Below, piece after piece: positions 1 to 7,963 of a DNA stretch of 64,000 nucleotides. The stretch comes from JBGAQP01 sp044220635. GTDB taxonomy: Bacteria; Pseudomonadota; Gammaproteobacteria; Burkholderiales; Usitatibacteraceae. The stretch lies in contig JBGAQP010000005.1 in NCBI GenBank assembly GCA_044220635.1, positions 62,001 through 126,000 on the forward strand. Reading direction: 5' to 3'. Numbering within the stretch: position 1 is the stretch's first letter; each line of letters starts with the position of its first letter. The translations under genes and the position numbers were made by a program. The notes beneath the pieces were generated by a model, which was given only the letters and a program-made list of their open reading frames with translations, searched no databases and was not told where the DNA came from.

Positions 1-459
1 CGCCGGCTGATGGACGCCTGCCGCGCGATCAACGAGCTCGTGTTCGCGATGCTCTTCATCGTCGCGGTGGGCCTGGGGCCCTTCGCCGGGGTGCTCGCGC
101 TCTGGGTGCACACGACGGGCACGCTCGCCAAGCTCTTCGCGGAGGCCGTGGAGGCGATCGACCCGCGGCCGGTCGAGGGCGTGCGCGCCACGGGCGCCTC
201 CGCCCTCGAGGAGATCCTCTACGGCGTGATCCCGCAGGTGCTGCCGCTGTGGATCTCCTACTCGCTCTACCGGTTCGAGTCGAACGTGCGCTCGGCCTCC
301 GTCGTGGGCATGGTGGGGGCGGGCGGCATCGGCGTGATCCTCTACGAGGTGATCCGCGGCTTCGAGTACGCCCAGACCTGCGCCGTGATCCTCATCATCA
401 TCGTCTTCGTGAGCTCGATCGACCTGCTCTCGGCGCGGGTGCGCAGGATCTTCATCTGA
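1..459 (+). CDS. phnE: Phosphonate ABC transporter permease PhnE, C-terminal part (5' end outside window)
   Basis: Open reading frame that is already in frame at base 1 and stops with TGA at 457-459, so only the last 152 residues are present. They hold hydrophobic segments and the permease EAA-type cytoplasmic loop (around AVEAIDPRPVEGVRATGAS), followed by a GGIG-containing stretch typical of the PhnE/binding-protein-dependent permease C-terminus. Family knowledge: PhnE is the membrane subunit of the PhnCDE phosphonate/phosphate-ester importer. The iron alcohol dehydrogenase starts 2 nt after the stop, so the two are co-transcribed, and phnC/phnD are expected just upstream outside the window. 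A paralogous permease for another phosphorus compound cannot be excluded. Confidence 0.85.
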   Translation, partial: RRLMDACRAINELVFAMLFIVAVGLGPFAGVLALWVHTTGTLAKLFAEAVEAIDPRPVEGVRATGASALEEILYGVIPQVLPLWISYSLYRFESNVRSASVVGMVGAGGIGVILYEVIRGFEYAQTCAVILIIIVFVSSIDLLSARVRRIFI

Positions 460-461
460 CG

Positions 462-1571
462 ATGTGGCGCTTCCACAACCCGGTCCGGATCCGCTTCGGC
501 TGGGACGCCCTCGACGCCCTTCCCGAGGCGCTCGGGGGGCGCGAGGCGGTGCTCGTGATCTTCCCCGAGGCGCGCTCGACGGGCCTCGAGGACCGCGTGT
601 CGGCGTTGCTCGGCGCGCGGCTGCGCGAGACGGTCCGCGACGTCGAACCCAATCCCGAGGCCGGCTGGTTCCGCTCGCGCTATGCGGGCTTCTGGTCCCG
701 GAACGCGGGTGCCGCGCTCGTCGCCGTCGGCGGCGGGAGCGTGATCGACACCGCGAAGCTGCTCGCGGCGGGCGTCGCCTCGGGCTCCTTCGAGGACGTC
801 TTCGCCGCCCTCGCCGCGGGCCGCCAGCCCGAGGTGGCGCGGGCCATGCCGCTCGTCGCCGTGCCCACGACGGCGGGGACCGGAAGCGAGGTGACGCCCT
901 GGGCCACGCTCTGGGACCGCGGCTCCGAGACGCCGAGGAAGTACTCGCTGCACGTGGACGAGGCCTGGCCGCGCGAGGCGATCGTGGACCCCGCGCTCGC
1001 GCTCTCGGCGCCGATGGCGGTGACGCGCAACAGCGCGCTCGACGCGCTCTCGCACTCGCTCGAGTCGATCTGGAACGTGAACGCGAACCCGGTTTCGGAC
1101 ACGCTCGCGCTGGAAGCGGCGCGCACGGTGATCGCCACGCTCCCGCGCCTGCTCGCCGACCCGGGCAACCGGGAGCTGCGCACCGCGATGTCGCGCGCGA
1201 GCCTCATGGCGGGTCTCGCGTTCAGCAACACCCGCACCGCGCTCGCGCATTCCATCTCCTACGAGATGACGCTGCGCCACGGCCTGCCCCACGGCCTCGC
1301 CTGCTCCTTCCCGCTGCCCCTCGTCTGGCGGCTCGCGGCCGGGGCGGACGCGGCCCGCGACCGCGTGCTCGAGGGCGTCTTCGGCCCGGGCGTGGCCGAG
1401 CCCTGGACGCGGCTCGCGCAGTTCCTGGGGTCGGTCGGCGTCGCGACCGGGTTCCGCGACTACGGCGTCGCGCAGGAAGAAGCGCGCGGAATCGTCGAGT
1501 TCGCCCTGGGCGGGGCCCGGGGGCGCAACTTCATCAACCCGGCGCCGCGGCTCGACGAGACCCTCGCCTGA
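462..1571 (+). CDS. Iron-containing alcohol dehydrogenase, phosphonate-metabolism-associated type
   Basis: 369-residue group III (iron-dependent) alcohol dehydrogenase. It shows the nucleotide-binding GGGSVIDTAK segment, the PTTAGTGSEVT motif, and the metal-site Asp and His residues in NSALDALSHSLES and in ALAHS...RHGLPHG. Its position between phnE and the AEP importer fits the iron alcohol dehydrogenase subfamily that co-occurs with phosphonate genes. By inference it interconverts a phosphonate aldehyde, such as the phosphonoacetaldehyde made by PhnW, and its alcohol using NAD(P)H; the sequence does not fix substrate or direction. ATG 462 is chosen because it follows the phnE stop by 2 nt and the protein aligns from its first residues; longer frames extend only into phnE. 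Confidence 0.85.
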   Translation: MWRFHNPVRIRFGWDALDALPEALGGREAVLVIFPEARSTGLEDRVSALLGARLRETVRDVEPNPEAGWFRSRYAGFWSRNAGAALVAVGGGSVIDTAKLLAAGVASGSFEDVFAALAAGRQPEVARAMPLVAVPTTAGTGSEVTPWATLWDRGSETPRKYSLHVDEAWPREAIVDPALALSAPMAVTRNSALDALSHSLESIWNVNANPVSDTLALEAARTVIATLPRLLADPGNRELRTAMSRASLMAGLAFSNTRTALAHSISYEMTLRHGLPHGLACSFPLPLVWRLAAGADAARDRVLEGVFGPGVAEPWTRLAQFLGSVGVATGFRDYGVAQEEARGIVEFALGGARGRNFINPAPRLDETLA

Positions 1572-1581
1572 GGCCGGGGTC

Positions 1582-1609
1582 TTGCGGCGCGGCGCAAAGA
1601 GGCGATAAT
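1582..1609 (+). promoter_or_regulatory. Candidate sigma-70 promoter for the AEP transport operon
   Basis: TTGCGG (1582-1587) and GATAAT (1604-1609) are separated by 16 bp in the 105-nt gap before the AEP-binding protein gene. The -10 matches 5 of 6 consensus bases, the -35 only 3. It would start a separate transcript for the binding protein and importer. Confidence 0.45.
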
Positions 1610-1676
1610 CGCCACTCCGCACCAGAGCATCCCACCCGGCACCGATCCGAAACCCCACCGATCCAGGGAGAAAACG

Positions 1677-2708
1677 ATGAACCACGCCGTTCGCACGCTC
1701 GTCCACGCCGTTGCCGCGGTCGCCGCCGCGGGCTTTGCCGCGGGCGCCTGGGCCCAGAAGACCGAGCTGCTCGTCTACACCGCGCTCGAGACCGACCAGC
1801 TCAAGGCCTACACCGAATCGTTCCAGAAGACCAACCCGAACCTCGACCTCAAGTTCGTGCGCGATTCCACCGGCGTCATCACGGCGAAGGTGCTCGCGGA
1901 GAAGGCGAACCCGCAGGCCGACGTGATCCTGGGCGTGTCCGCCTCCTCGATGGAGGTCTTCAAGGCCGAGGGCCTGCTCGTGCCCTATGCGCCGAAGGGA
2001 TTCGAGAAGCTCAAGGCGAGCTTCATGGACGGCGGGAAGCCGCCGGCCTGGGTCGGCCAGGACGTGTACGCGGCCACCGTCTGCTACAACACGGTCGAGG
2101 GCAAGAAGAAGAACATCCCGAAGCCCGAGAGCTGGGCCGACCTCGCGAAGCCCGTCTACAAGGGCCAGATCACCATGCCCAACCCGGCTTCCAGCGGCAC
2201 CGGGTTCCTGAGCGTGTCGGGGTGGCTGCAGACCATGGGGGAAAAGAACGCCTGGAGCTACATGGACAAGCTGCACGACAACATCGCGCAGTACACGCAC
2301 TCGGGCTCGAAGCCCTGCCGGCAATCGGGCGCGGGCGAGTTCGTCGTGGGCATCTCCTTCGACTTCCGCGGCAACGACGTGAAGGCGAAGGGCGCGCCCG
2401 TCGAGCTCGTGTTCCCGAAGGAGGGGCTGGGCTGGGACATCGAGGCCTCGGGGATCGTGAAGGGCTCGAAGAAGATGGACGCCGCGAAGAAACTCATGGA
2501 CTGGGTCGCGACCCAGGAGGCGAACGTCGCCTACGCGAAGAACTTCGCGATCGTCGCCCATCCCGACGTGAAGCCCGCGCTCCCGCACCTGCCCGCGGAC
2601 CTGGAGAAGAAGCTCATCAAGAACAACTTCGCCTTCGCGGCGAAGAACCGCGACCGGATCCTCGCCGAGTGGCAGAAGCGCTACGCCGCCAAGACGGAGG
2701 CGAAGTAG
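1677..2708 (+). CDS. phnS: 2-aminoethylphosphonate ABC transporter, periplasmic substrate-binding protein
   Basis: 343 residues with an N-terminal signal peptide (basic start, Ala-rich core, probable cleavage near AGAWA-QK around residue 25) and a type 2 periplasmic binding fold of the iron/AEP-binding family (LLVYTALETDQL, ADVILGVSAS, WADLAKPVYKGQI, PNPASSGTGF). Family knowledge: it captures AEP in the periplasm and hands it to the ABC importer encoded next. The strict association with an ATPase, a fused permease and PhnW supports AEP over iron or polyamine. ATG 1677 is the only start that gives a complete signal peptide. It is separated from the ATPase gene by a strong hairpin at 2765-2801, probably letting the binding protein be made in excess. 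Confidence 0.88.
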   Translation: MNHAVRTLVHAVAAVAAAGFAAGAWAQKTELLVYTALETDQLKAYTESFQKTNPNLDLKFVRDSTGVITAKVLAEKANPQADVILGVSASSMEVFKAEGLLVPYAPKGFEKLKASFMDGGKPPAWVGQDVYAATVCYNTVEGKKKNIPKPESWADLAKPVYKGQITMPNPASSGTGFLSVSGWLQTMGEKNAWSYMDKLHDNIAQYTHSGSKPCRQSGAGEFVVGISFDFRGNDVKAKGAPVELVFPKEGLGWDIEASGIVKGSKKMDAAKKLMDWVATQEANVAYAKNFAIVAHPDVKPALPHLPADLEKKLIKNNFAFAAKNRDRILAEWQKRYAAKTEAK

Positions 2709-2764
2709 TCGCGTGACCGGCCGCCCGGGGCCGGACAGGCACGCCCCGGCGCGGCCCGCGGACC

Positions 2765-2810
2765 GCCCGCCCGTCCCGAGCCTGTCGCGGGACGGGCGGG
2801 CCTTTCGTTT
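2765..2810 (+). terminator. Attenuating intrinsic terminator between binding-protein and ATPase genes
   Basis: Perfect 13-bp GC-rich stem, 2765-2777 against 2789-2801, with an 11-nt loop, followed by CTTTCGTTT. The U-tract is interrupted, so partial termination is likely. Confidence 0.7.
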
Positions 2811-2819
2811 CCGGGCCCC

Positions 2820-3911
2820 TTGAACCAGACCGCCCCCGCCGAGTTCCTCGTCCTCGAGCACATCCGCAAGGAGTTCGGCTCCTTCGTCGCGCTCAAGGAC
2901 GTGAGCCTCGCGGTCCATCCCGGCGAGCTCGTCTGCTTTCTCGGCCCCTCGGGCTGCGGGAAGACGACGCTGCTCAGGATCGTCGCCGGCCTCGAGGTGC
3001 AGACCGCCGGGCGGATCACGCAGGCCGGGCGCGACATCTCGCGCCTGCCGCCGATGGAACGCGACTACGGCATCGTCTTCCAGTCGTACGCGCTCTTTCC
3101 GAACCTGACGGTCGCCGGGAACGTGGCCTACGGCCTCGTGAACCGGCGCGTGGCCGCGGCCGCGCGCGCCGCGCGCGTGGCCGAGCTCCTCGCGCTCGTG
3201 GGCATGCCCGACGCGGGGCCCAAGTACCCGAGCCAGCTCTCCGGGGGCCAGCAGCAGCGGGTGGCGATCGCCCGCGCGCTCGCCACCTCGCCGGGGCTGA
3301 TGCTCCTCGACGAGCCGCTCTCGGCGCTCGACGCGCGCGTGCGCGTGCGGCTTCGCGGCGAGATCCGCGGCCTGCAGCAGCGCCTGGGCATCACCACCAT
3401 CCTCGTCACCCACGACCAGGAGGAGGCGCTCTCGATGGCCGACCGGATCGTGGTCATGAACCACGGCGCGATCGAGCAGATCGGCACGCCCGCCGAGGTC
3501 TACGGCGATCCGGCCACGCCCTTCGTCGCCGACTTCGTGGGCAAGACCAACCTGCTGCCCGCCGAGGGCGAGGGCGCCCACGGCGTGCGCGTGGGCGAGC
3601 GCCGCTTCGCCTGCGAGGTGGGCGAGGCGCTCGGCGGCTCGCCGCGCCTGCGCGTCTTCTTCCGCCCCGAGGACGTGCTCGTGCGCGGCGTGAACGGGGC
3701 GACGCCCAACTCCGCCCCGGCCACGGTCGAGAAGGTCGAGTTCCTCGGCGCCTACTCGCGCATCACCCTGCGCATGGAAGGGATCGCGCAGGCCCTGCAG
3801 GCCGACCTCTCGGTGAACGACCTCGCGGAGCTCGGCGTGAAGCCCGGCGACACGCTCCGGGTGGCGGTCCCGCCCGAGCGCCTGCGCGTCTTCGAGGCGC
3901 CCGCCGCCTGA
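2820..3911 (+). CDS. phnT: 2-aminoethylphosphonate ABC transporter, ATP-binding protein
   Basis: 363-residue ABC ATPase with Walker A GPSGCGKTT, Q-loop region FQSYALFPN, signature LSGGQQQR, Walker B LMLLDEPLSALDAR and switch His in VTHDQEEAL, then a C-terminal TOBE-like regulatory domain (about residues 240-360, RVFFRPEDVLV). It energises AEP import together with the fused permease encoded 10 nt downstream. The start is TTG at 2820, with no clear Shine-Dalgarno and directly after the terminator hairpin; the next in-frame candidates would remove the start of the ATPase domain, so TTG is kept with moderate certainty. The name is borrowed from the Salmonella AEP transporter. Confidence 0.85.
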   Translation: MNQTAPAEFLVLEHIRKEFGSFVALKDVSLAVHPGELVCFLGPSGCGKTTLLRIVAGLEVQTAGRITQAGRDISRLPPMERDYGIVFQSYALFPNLTVAGNVAYGLVNRRVAAAARAARVAELLALVGMPDAGPKYPSQLSGGQQQRVAIARALATSPGLMLLDEPLSALDARVRVRLRGEIRGLQQRLGITTILVTHDQEEALSMADRIVVMNHGAIEQIGTPAEVYGDPATPFVADFVGKTNLLPAEGEGAHGVRVGERRFACEVGEALGGSPRLRVFFRPEDVLVRGVNGATPNSAPATVEKVEFLGAYSRITLRMEGIAQALQADLSVNDLAELGVKPGDTLRVAVPPERLRVFEAPAA

Positions 3912-3921
3912 GCCCCGAGCC

Positions 3922-5664
3922 GTGAGCGCCCATCCGGAACCCGCCGACGGCTCGGCCGCGCGCCGCAGCCCCGAGTTCGTCGGCGCGGTGTACCTGCCGC
4001 GGCTCACGGTGCACTGGACGGACCGCATCGGCAACGCCCTGCTGGTGGCCGCCGGCCTCGGTCTCGCGCTCTTCCTGCTCGCCCCGCTCGTCATGATCCT
4101 CGCCAAGAGCGCCCAGGACCGCGCGGGGGACTGGGTCGGGCTCGCGAACTTCTCGCAGTACTTCAGGACGCCCGCGCTCGCGCGCTCCATCTGGAACAGC
4201 GTGTGGGTCTCGGGGCTGGTGACGGCGATCACCATCCCGCTCGCCTTCACCTTCGCCTACGCGCTGACCCGCAGCTGCATGCGCTTCAAGACGCTGCTCA
4301 GGAACCTCGCCCTCGTGCCGATCCTCGCGCCCTCGCTCCTCGCGGCGATCTCCTTCATCTTCTGGTTCGGAAACCAGGGGCTGCTGAAGGTCCTGCTCGG
4401 GGACGCCCAGATCTACGGCGCGCCGGGGATCGTGATCTCGCTCGTCTTCGCGACCTTTCCCCACGCGCTGATGATCCTCATCACCGCGCTCTCGCTCACC
4501 GACGCGCGCCTCTACGAGGCCGCCGACGCCCTGGGCACGACGCGCGCGCGCAAGTTCTTCACCATCACGCTGCCCGGCGCGAAGTACGGACTCATCAGCG
4601 CCGCGATGGTGGTCTTCACCTACGCGATCAGCGATTTCGGCATCCCGAAGGTGATCGGCGGCAACTTCAACATGCTCGCGACCGACATCTTCAAGCTCGT
4701 GATCGGCCTGCAGGACTTCGCGAAGGGGGCGGTCGTCGGGATCATCCTGCTCGTGCCCGTGGCGGTGACCTACCTGGTGGACGCCTGGGTCCAGCGGCGC
4801 CAGTCGGCGCTGCTCTCGGCGCGCTCGGTGCCCTACGTGCCGCGGCCCTCGCGCGGCTTCGACTGGGCGATGGCCGCGTACTGCTGGATCCTGGGCGCGC
4901 TCATGCTGGCGGTGCTCGGCATGGCGGTGTACGCCTCGTTCATCAAGCTCTGGCCCTACAACTTCGCGCTCTCGCTCGACCACTACCGCATGGGGCTCGT
5001 CGAGGCGGGCATCTTCTCGGCGTACGTGAACAGCGTCACCCTCGGCGCGTGGTGCGCGACCGCAGGTGCGGCCTTCATCTTCCTCACGGCCTACCTCCTC
5101 GAGAAGAGCCGCGGGATCGACGCCTGGCGACCCTTCGTGCGGCTGATGGCGGTGCTGCCCATGGGCGTGCCGGGCATGGTGCTGGGCCTGGGCTACATCT
5201 TCTTCTTCGTCGTCGAGGCGAACCCGCTGCACTTCCTCTACGGGTCGATGGCGATCCTGGTGGTGAACACCACCGTGCACTACTACACCTCCTCGCACCT
5301 CACGGCGCTCACCGCCCTCAAGCAGATCGACGGCGAGTTCGAGTCGGTCTCGGCTTCCCTCCGGGTGCCCTTCTGGCGCACCTTCTTCCGCGTGACGGTC
5401 CCGGTGTGCCTGCCCACGGTGCTCGAGATCAGCCGCTACCTCTTCGTGAACGCGATGACCACGGTCTCGGCGGTCGTGTTCCTGTACTCGCCCAAGACGA
5501 TGCCCGCCTCGGTCGCCATCGTGAACCTCGACGAGGCGGGCGACATCGGCGCGGCCGCCGCGATGGCCACGCTCATCGTCGCCACCTCGTCGGCGGTGTG
5601 CGTGGTCTATTATTTCCTGCAGGCGTGGATCGAGCGCCGCACGCAGGCCTGGAGACAGTCATGA
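3922..5664 (+). CDS. phnU: 2-aminoethylphosphonate ABC transporter, fused double permease
   Basis: 580 residues, GTG start. Two binding-protein-dependent permease modules are fused in one chain, each ending in an EAA loop (YEAADALGTTRARKFFTITLPGAK near residue 195 and FESVSASLRVPFWRTFFRVTVP near residue 485), with about 12 hydrophobic segments. This duplicated organisation is the iron-transporter-like (FbpB) form and replaces separate PhnU and PhnV proteins. It overlaps phnW by 4 nt (ATGA). The gene symbol reflects the AEP transporter role inferred from neighbours; specificity for iron(III) or polyamines is less likely given phnW. Confidence 0.83.
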   Translation: MSAHPEPADGSAARRSPEFVGAVYLPRLTVHWTDRIGNALLVAAGLGLALFLLAPLVMILAKSAQDRAGDWVGLANFSQYFRTPALARSIWNSVWVSGLVTAITIPLAFTFAYALTRSCMRFKTLLRNLALVPILAPSLLAAISFIFWFGNQGLLKVLLGDAQIYGAPGIVISLVFATFPHALMILITALSLTDARLYEAADALGTTRARKFFTITLPGAKYGLISAAMVVFTYAISDFGIPKVIGGNFNMLATDIFKLVIGLQDFAKGAVVGIILLVPVAVTYLVDAWVQRRQSALLSARSVPYVPRPSRGFDWAMAAYCWILGALMLAVLGMAVYASFIKLWPYNFALSLDHYRMGLVEAGIFSAYVNSVTLGAWCATAGAAFIFLTAYLLEKSRGIDAWRPFVRLMAVLPMGVPGMVLGLGYIFFFVVEANPLHFLYGSMAILVVNTTVHYYTSSHLTALTALKQIDGEFESVSASLRVPFWRTFFRVTVPVCLPTVLEISRYLFVNAMTTVSAVVFLYSPKTMPASVAIVNLDEAGDIGAAAAMATLIVATSSAVCVVYYFLQAWIERRTQAWRQS

Positions 5665-6794
5665 TCCTCGGCAACGACCCCATCCTCCTCACCCCGGGAC
5701 CGCTCACCACCTCGCTCGCCACGAAGCAGGCGATGCTGCGCGACTGGGGCTCCTGGGACGCCGCCTTCAACGCGATCACGGGCACCATCTGCCGCGACCT
5801 CGTGGGGGTCGTCCACGGGGAGGCGACCCACGTGTGCGTGCCGCTGCAGGGCAGCGGGACGTTCTCCGTGGAGGCGGCGCTCGCGAACCTCGTGCCGCGC
5901 GGGGGCAAGGTGCTCGTCCCGCAAAACGGCGCCTACTGCCAGCGGATCGTGAGGATCCTGAAGGTCATCGGCCGCGGCCACGCGGCGCTCGACCTGCCCG
6001 AGGACAAGCAGCCCACGGGCGCGATGGTGGACGAGGCGCTCCGGGCCGATCCCGCGATCACCCACGTCGCGCAGGTGCATTGCGAGACCGGCACCGGCAT
6101 CCTCAACCCGCTGCCGGAGATCGCGGAGGCCTGCGCCCGCCACGGCAAGGGCCTCATCGTGGACGCGATGAGCTCGTTCGGCGCGATCGACATCGACGTG
6201 TCGCGATACCCCGTGGACGCGGTGGTCGCCGCCTCGGGCAAGTGCATCGAGGGCGTGCCGGGGATGGGCTTCGTGATCGCGAGGAAGGCGGTGCTCGAGA
6301 AGAGCCAGGGCAACTCGCACTCCCTCGCCATGGACCTCTTCGACCAGTGGACCTACCTGCAGAAGACCACGCAGTGGCGCTTCACGCCGCCCACCCACGT
6401 CGTCGCGGCCTTCCGCGCCGCGCTCGACCAGTTCCTCGCCGAGGGCGGCACGCCGGCGCGGGGAGCGCGCTACGCCCGCAACTGCGAGACGCTCGTCGAC
6501 GGCATGTCCGCGCTCGGCTTCAAGACGTTCCTGCCGCGCGCCATCCAGGCGCCGGTGATCGTCACCTTCCACGCGCCGGGCGACCCGAACTACGCCTTCA
6601 AGCCGTTCTACGACCGGGTGAAGGGGCGGGGCTACATCCTCTACCCCGGCAAGCTCACGCAGGTCGAGACCTTCCGCGTGGGCTGCATCGGCGCGATCGA
6701 CGCGAACGAGATGCGCAACGTCGTCTCCGCGATCGCCGAGACCCTCAGGGAAATGGGCGTGACGAAGATGGCGCCCCTCAAGGCCGCGGCCTGA
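5661..6794 (+). CDS. phnW: 2-aminoethylphosphonate:pyruvate aminotransferase
   Basis: 377-residue PLP-dependent class V aminotransferase. It begins with the family's LLTPGPLTTS motif, has VDAMSSFGAIDID with the PLP-contacting Asp, and a probable Schiff-base Lys in AASGKCIEGVPG. Reaction: AEP + pyruvate gives phosphonoacetaldehyde + L-alanine, the first cytoplasmic step of AEP breakdown. ATG 5661 overlaps the permease stop (ATGA), so translation is coupled to uptake. No phosphonoacetaldehyde hydrolase (phnX), dehydrogenase/hydrolase pair (phnY/phnA) or C-P lyase gene occurs in the window; the next step must lie upstream or be carried out by the iron alcohol dehydrogenase. The downstream alanine dehydrogenase can recycle the alanine. 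Confidence 0.92.
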   Translation: MILGNDPILLTPGPLTTSLATKQAMLRDWGSWDAAFNAITGTICRDLVGVVHGEATHVCVPLQGSGTFSVEAALANLVPRGGKVLVPQNGAYCQRIVRILKVIGRGHAALDLPEDKQPTGAMVDEALRADPAITHVAQVHCETGTGILNPLPEIAEACARHGKGLIVDAMSSFGAIDIDVSRYPVDAVVAASGKCIEGVPGMGFVIARKAVLEKSQGNSHSLAMDLFDQWTYLQKTTQWRFTPPTHVVAAFRAALDQFLAEGGTPARGARYARNCETLVDGMSALGFKTFLPRAIQAPVIVTFHAPGDPNYAFKPFYDRVKGRGYILYPGKLTQVETFRVGCIGAIDANEMRNVVSAIAETLREMGVTKMAPLKAAA

Positions 6795-6814
6795 GGCGAA
6801 GGCGGGAGGTACCC

Positions 6815-7930
6815 ATGCGCATCGGCGTTCCGAGGGAGATCAAGGACCACGAGTACCGCGTCGGCCTCACGCCGTCCTCGGCGCGCGAGGCGGTCGCGCT
6901 GGGCCACCAGGTGCTCGTCGAGCGCGGCGCGGGCGCCGGGATCGGCGCGGCCGACGCCGCCTACCAGAAGGCGGGCGCGACCATCGTGGCGGACGCGGGC
7001 GAGGTCTTCGGCGCCGCCGAGATGATCGTGAAGGTGAAGGAGCCGCAGCCGGTGGAGATCCGCAGGCTGCGCGACGGGCAGGTCCTCTTCACCTACCTGC
7101 ACCTCGCCCCGGACCCGCAGCAGTGCAAGGGCCTCATGGACAGCGGCGCGATCTGCATCGCCTACGAGACCGTCACGCAGGCCGGCGGCGGGCTGCCGCT
7201 GCTCGCGCCCATGTCGGAAGTCGCCGGGCGCATGGCCGTGCACGCCGGCGCCCACTGCCTCGAGAAGGCCCAGGGCGGCATGGGGACGCTCCTCGGGGGC
7301 GTGGCGGGCGTGCCGCCGGCCAAGATCGCGATCCTCGGCGCGGGCGTGGTGGGCTCGAACGCCGCGCAGATGGCGGTGGGCTCCGGCGCGGTGGTGGTGG
7401 TGATCGACCGCAACATCGACGCGCTTCGCCGCATGGACCGGCTGCTGGGCGCCCGGGTGATCACGGTGTTCTCCAACCGCGACAACATCGAGTCGCACGT
7501 GCGCTCCGCGGATCTCGTGGTCGGAGGCGTGCTCGTGCCGGGCGCGGCGGCGCCCAAGCTCGTCTCGGCGGCGCTCGTCGGGGAGATGAAGCCCGGCGCC
7601 GTCGTCGTGGACGTGGCGATCGACCAGGGCGGCTGCTTCGAGACCTCGCGCCCCACGACCCATTCGGATCCGACCTTCAAGGTCGGGGAAGTGGTGCATT
7701 ACTGCGTGGCGAACATGCCCGGGGCGGTGCCGCGCACCTCGACCTACGCGCTCAACAACGCGACGCTGCCCTTCGTGCTCCGGCTCGCCGAGCTCGGCTG
7801 GCGGCGCGCGCTCGGCCGGGACCCGCACCTGCGCAACGGCCTCAACGTGTGCAGCGGCAAGGTGACCTGCCGCGAGGTGGCCGAGGCGCTCGGCCACGCG
7901 TACTACGACCCGGCGCCCCTGCTCGCCTGA
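6815..7930 (+). CDS. ald: Alanine dehydrogenase
   Basis: 371 residues of the alanine dehydrogenase/transhydrogenase-alpha family. The N-terminal substrate domain starts GVPREIKDHEYRVGL; the Rossmann NAD domain contains ILGAGVVGSNAAQMA; MSEVAGRMAVHAGA and DVAIDQGGCFETS are family hallmarks. Reaction: L-alanine + NAD + water gives pyruvate + ammonia + NADH. It is 20 nt after phnW with a GGGAGG ribosome site, so by inference it regenerates the pyruvate that PhnW consumes and releases AEP nitrogen as ammonia. Length matches the family. Confidence 0.92.
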   Translation: MRIGVPREIKDHEYRVGLTPSSAREAVALGHQVLVERGAGAGIGAADAAYQKAGATIVADAGEVFGAAEMIVKVKEPQPVEIRRLRDGQVLFTYLHLAPDPQQCKGLMDSGAICIAYETVTQAGGGLPLLAPMSEVAGRMAVHAGAHCLEKAQGGMGTLLGGVAGVPPAKIAILGAGVVGSNAAQMAVGSGAVVVVIDRNIDALRRMDRLLGARVITVFSNRDNIESHVRSADLVVGGVLVPGAAAPKLVSAALVGEMKPGAVVVDVAIDQGGCFETSRPTTHSDPTFKVGEVVHYCVANMPGAVPRTSTYALNNATLPFVLRLAELGWRRALGRDPHLRNGLNVCSGKVTCREVAEALGHAYYDPAPLLA

Positions 7931-7963
7931 GCGGGCCGCGGCAACCCGATCGGCGAGCGCCCC

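Noticed and set aside
342..4250. A 1302-codon open frame on the minus strand over the phosphonate genes
   Set aside because: It is antisense to several clearly conserved proteins, and its translation is rich in His/Arg/Asp/Glu without any domain, as expected for the antisense of GC-rich codons.
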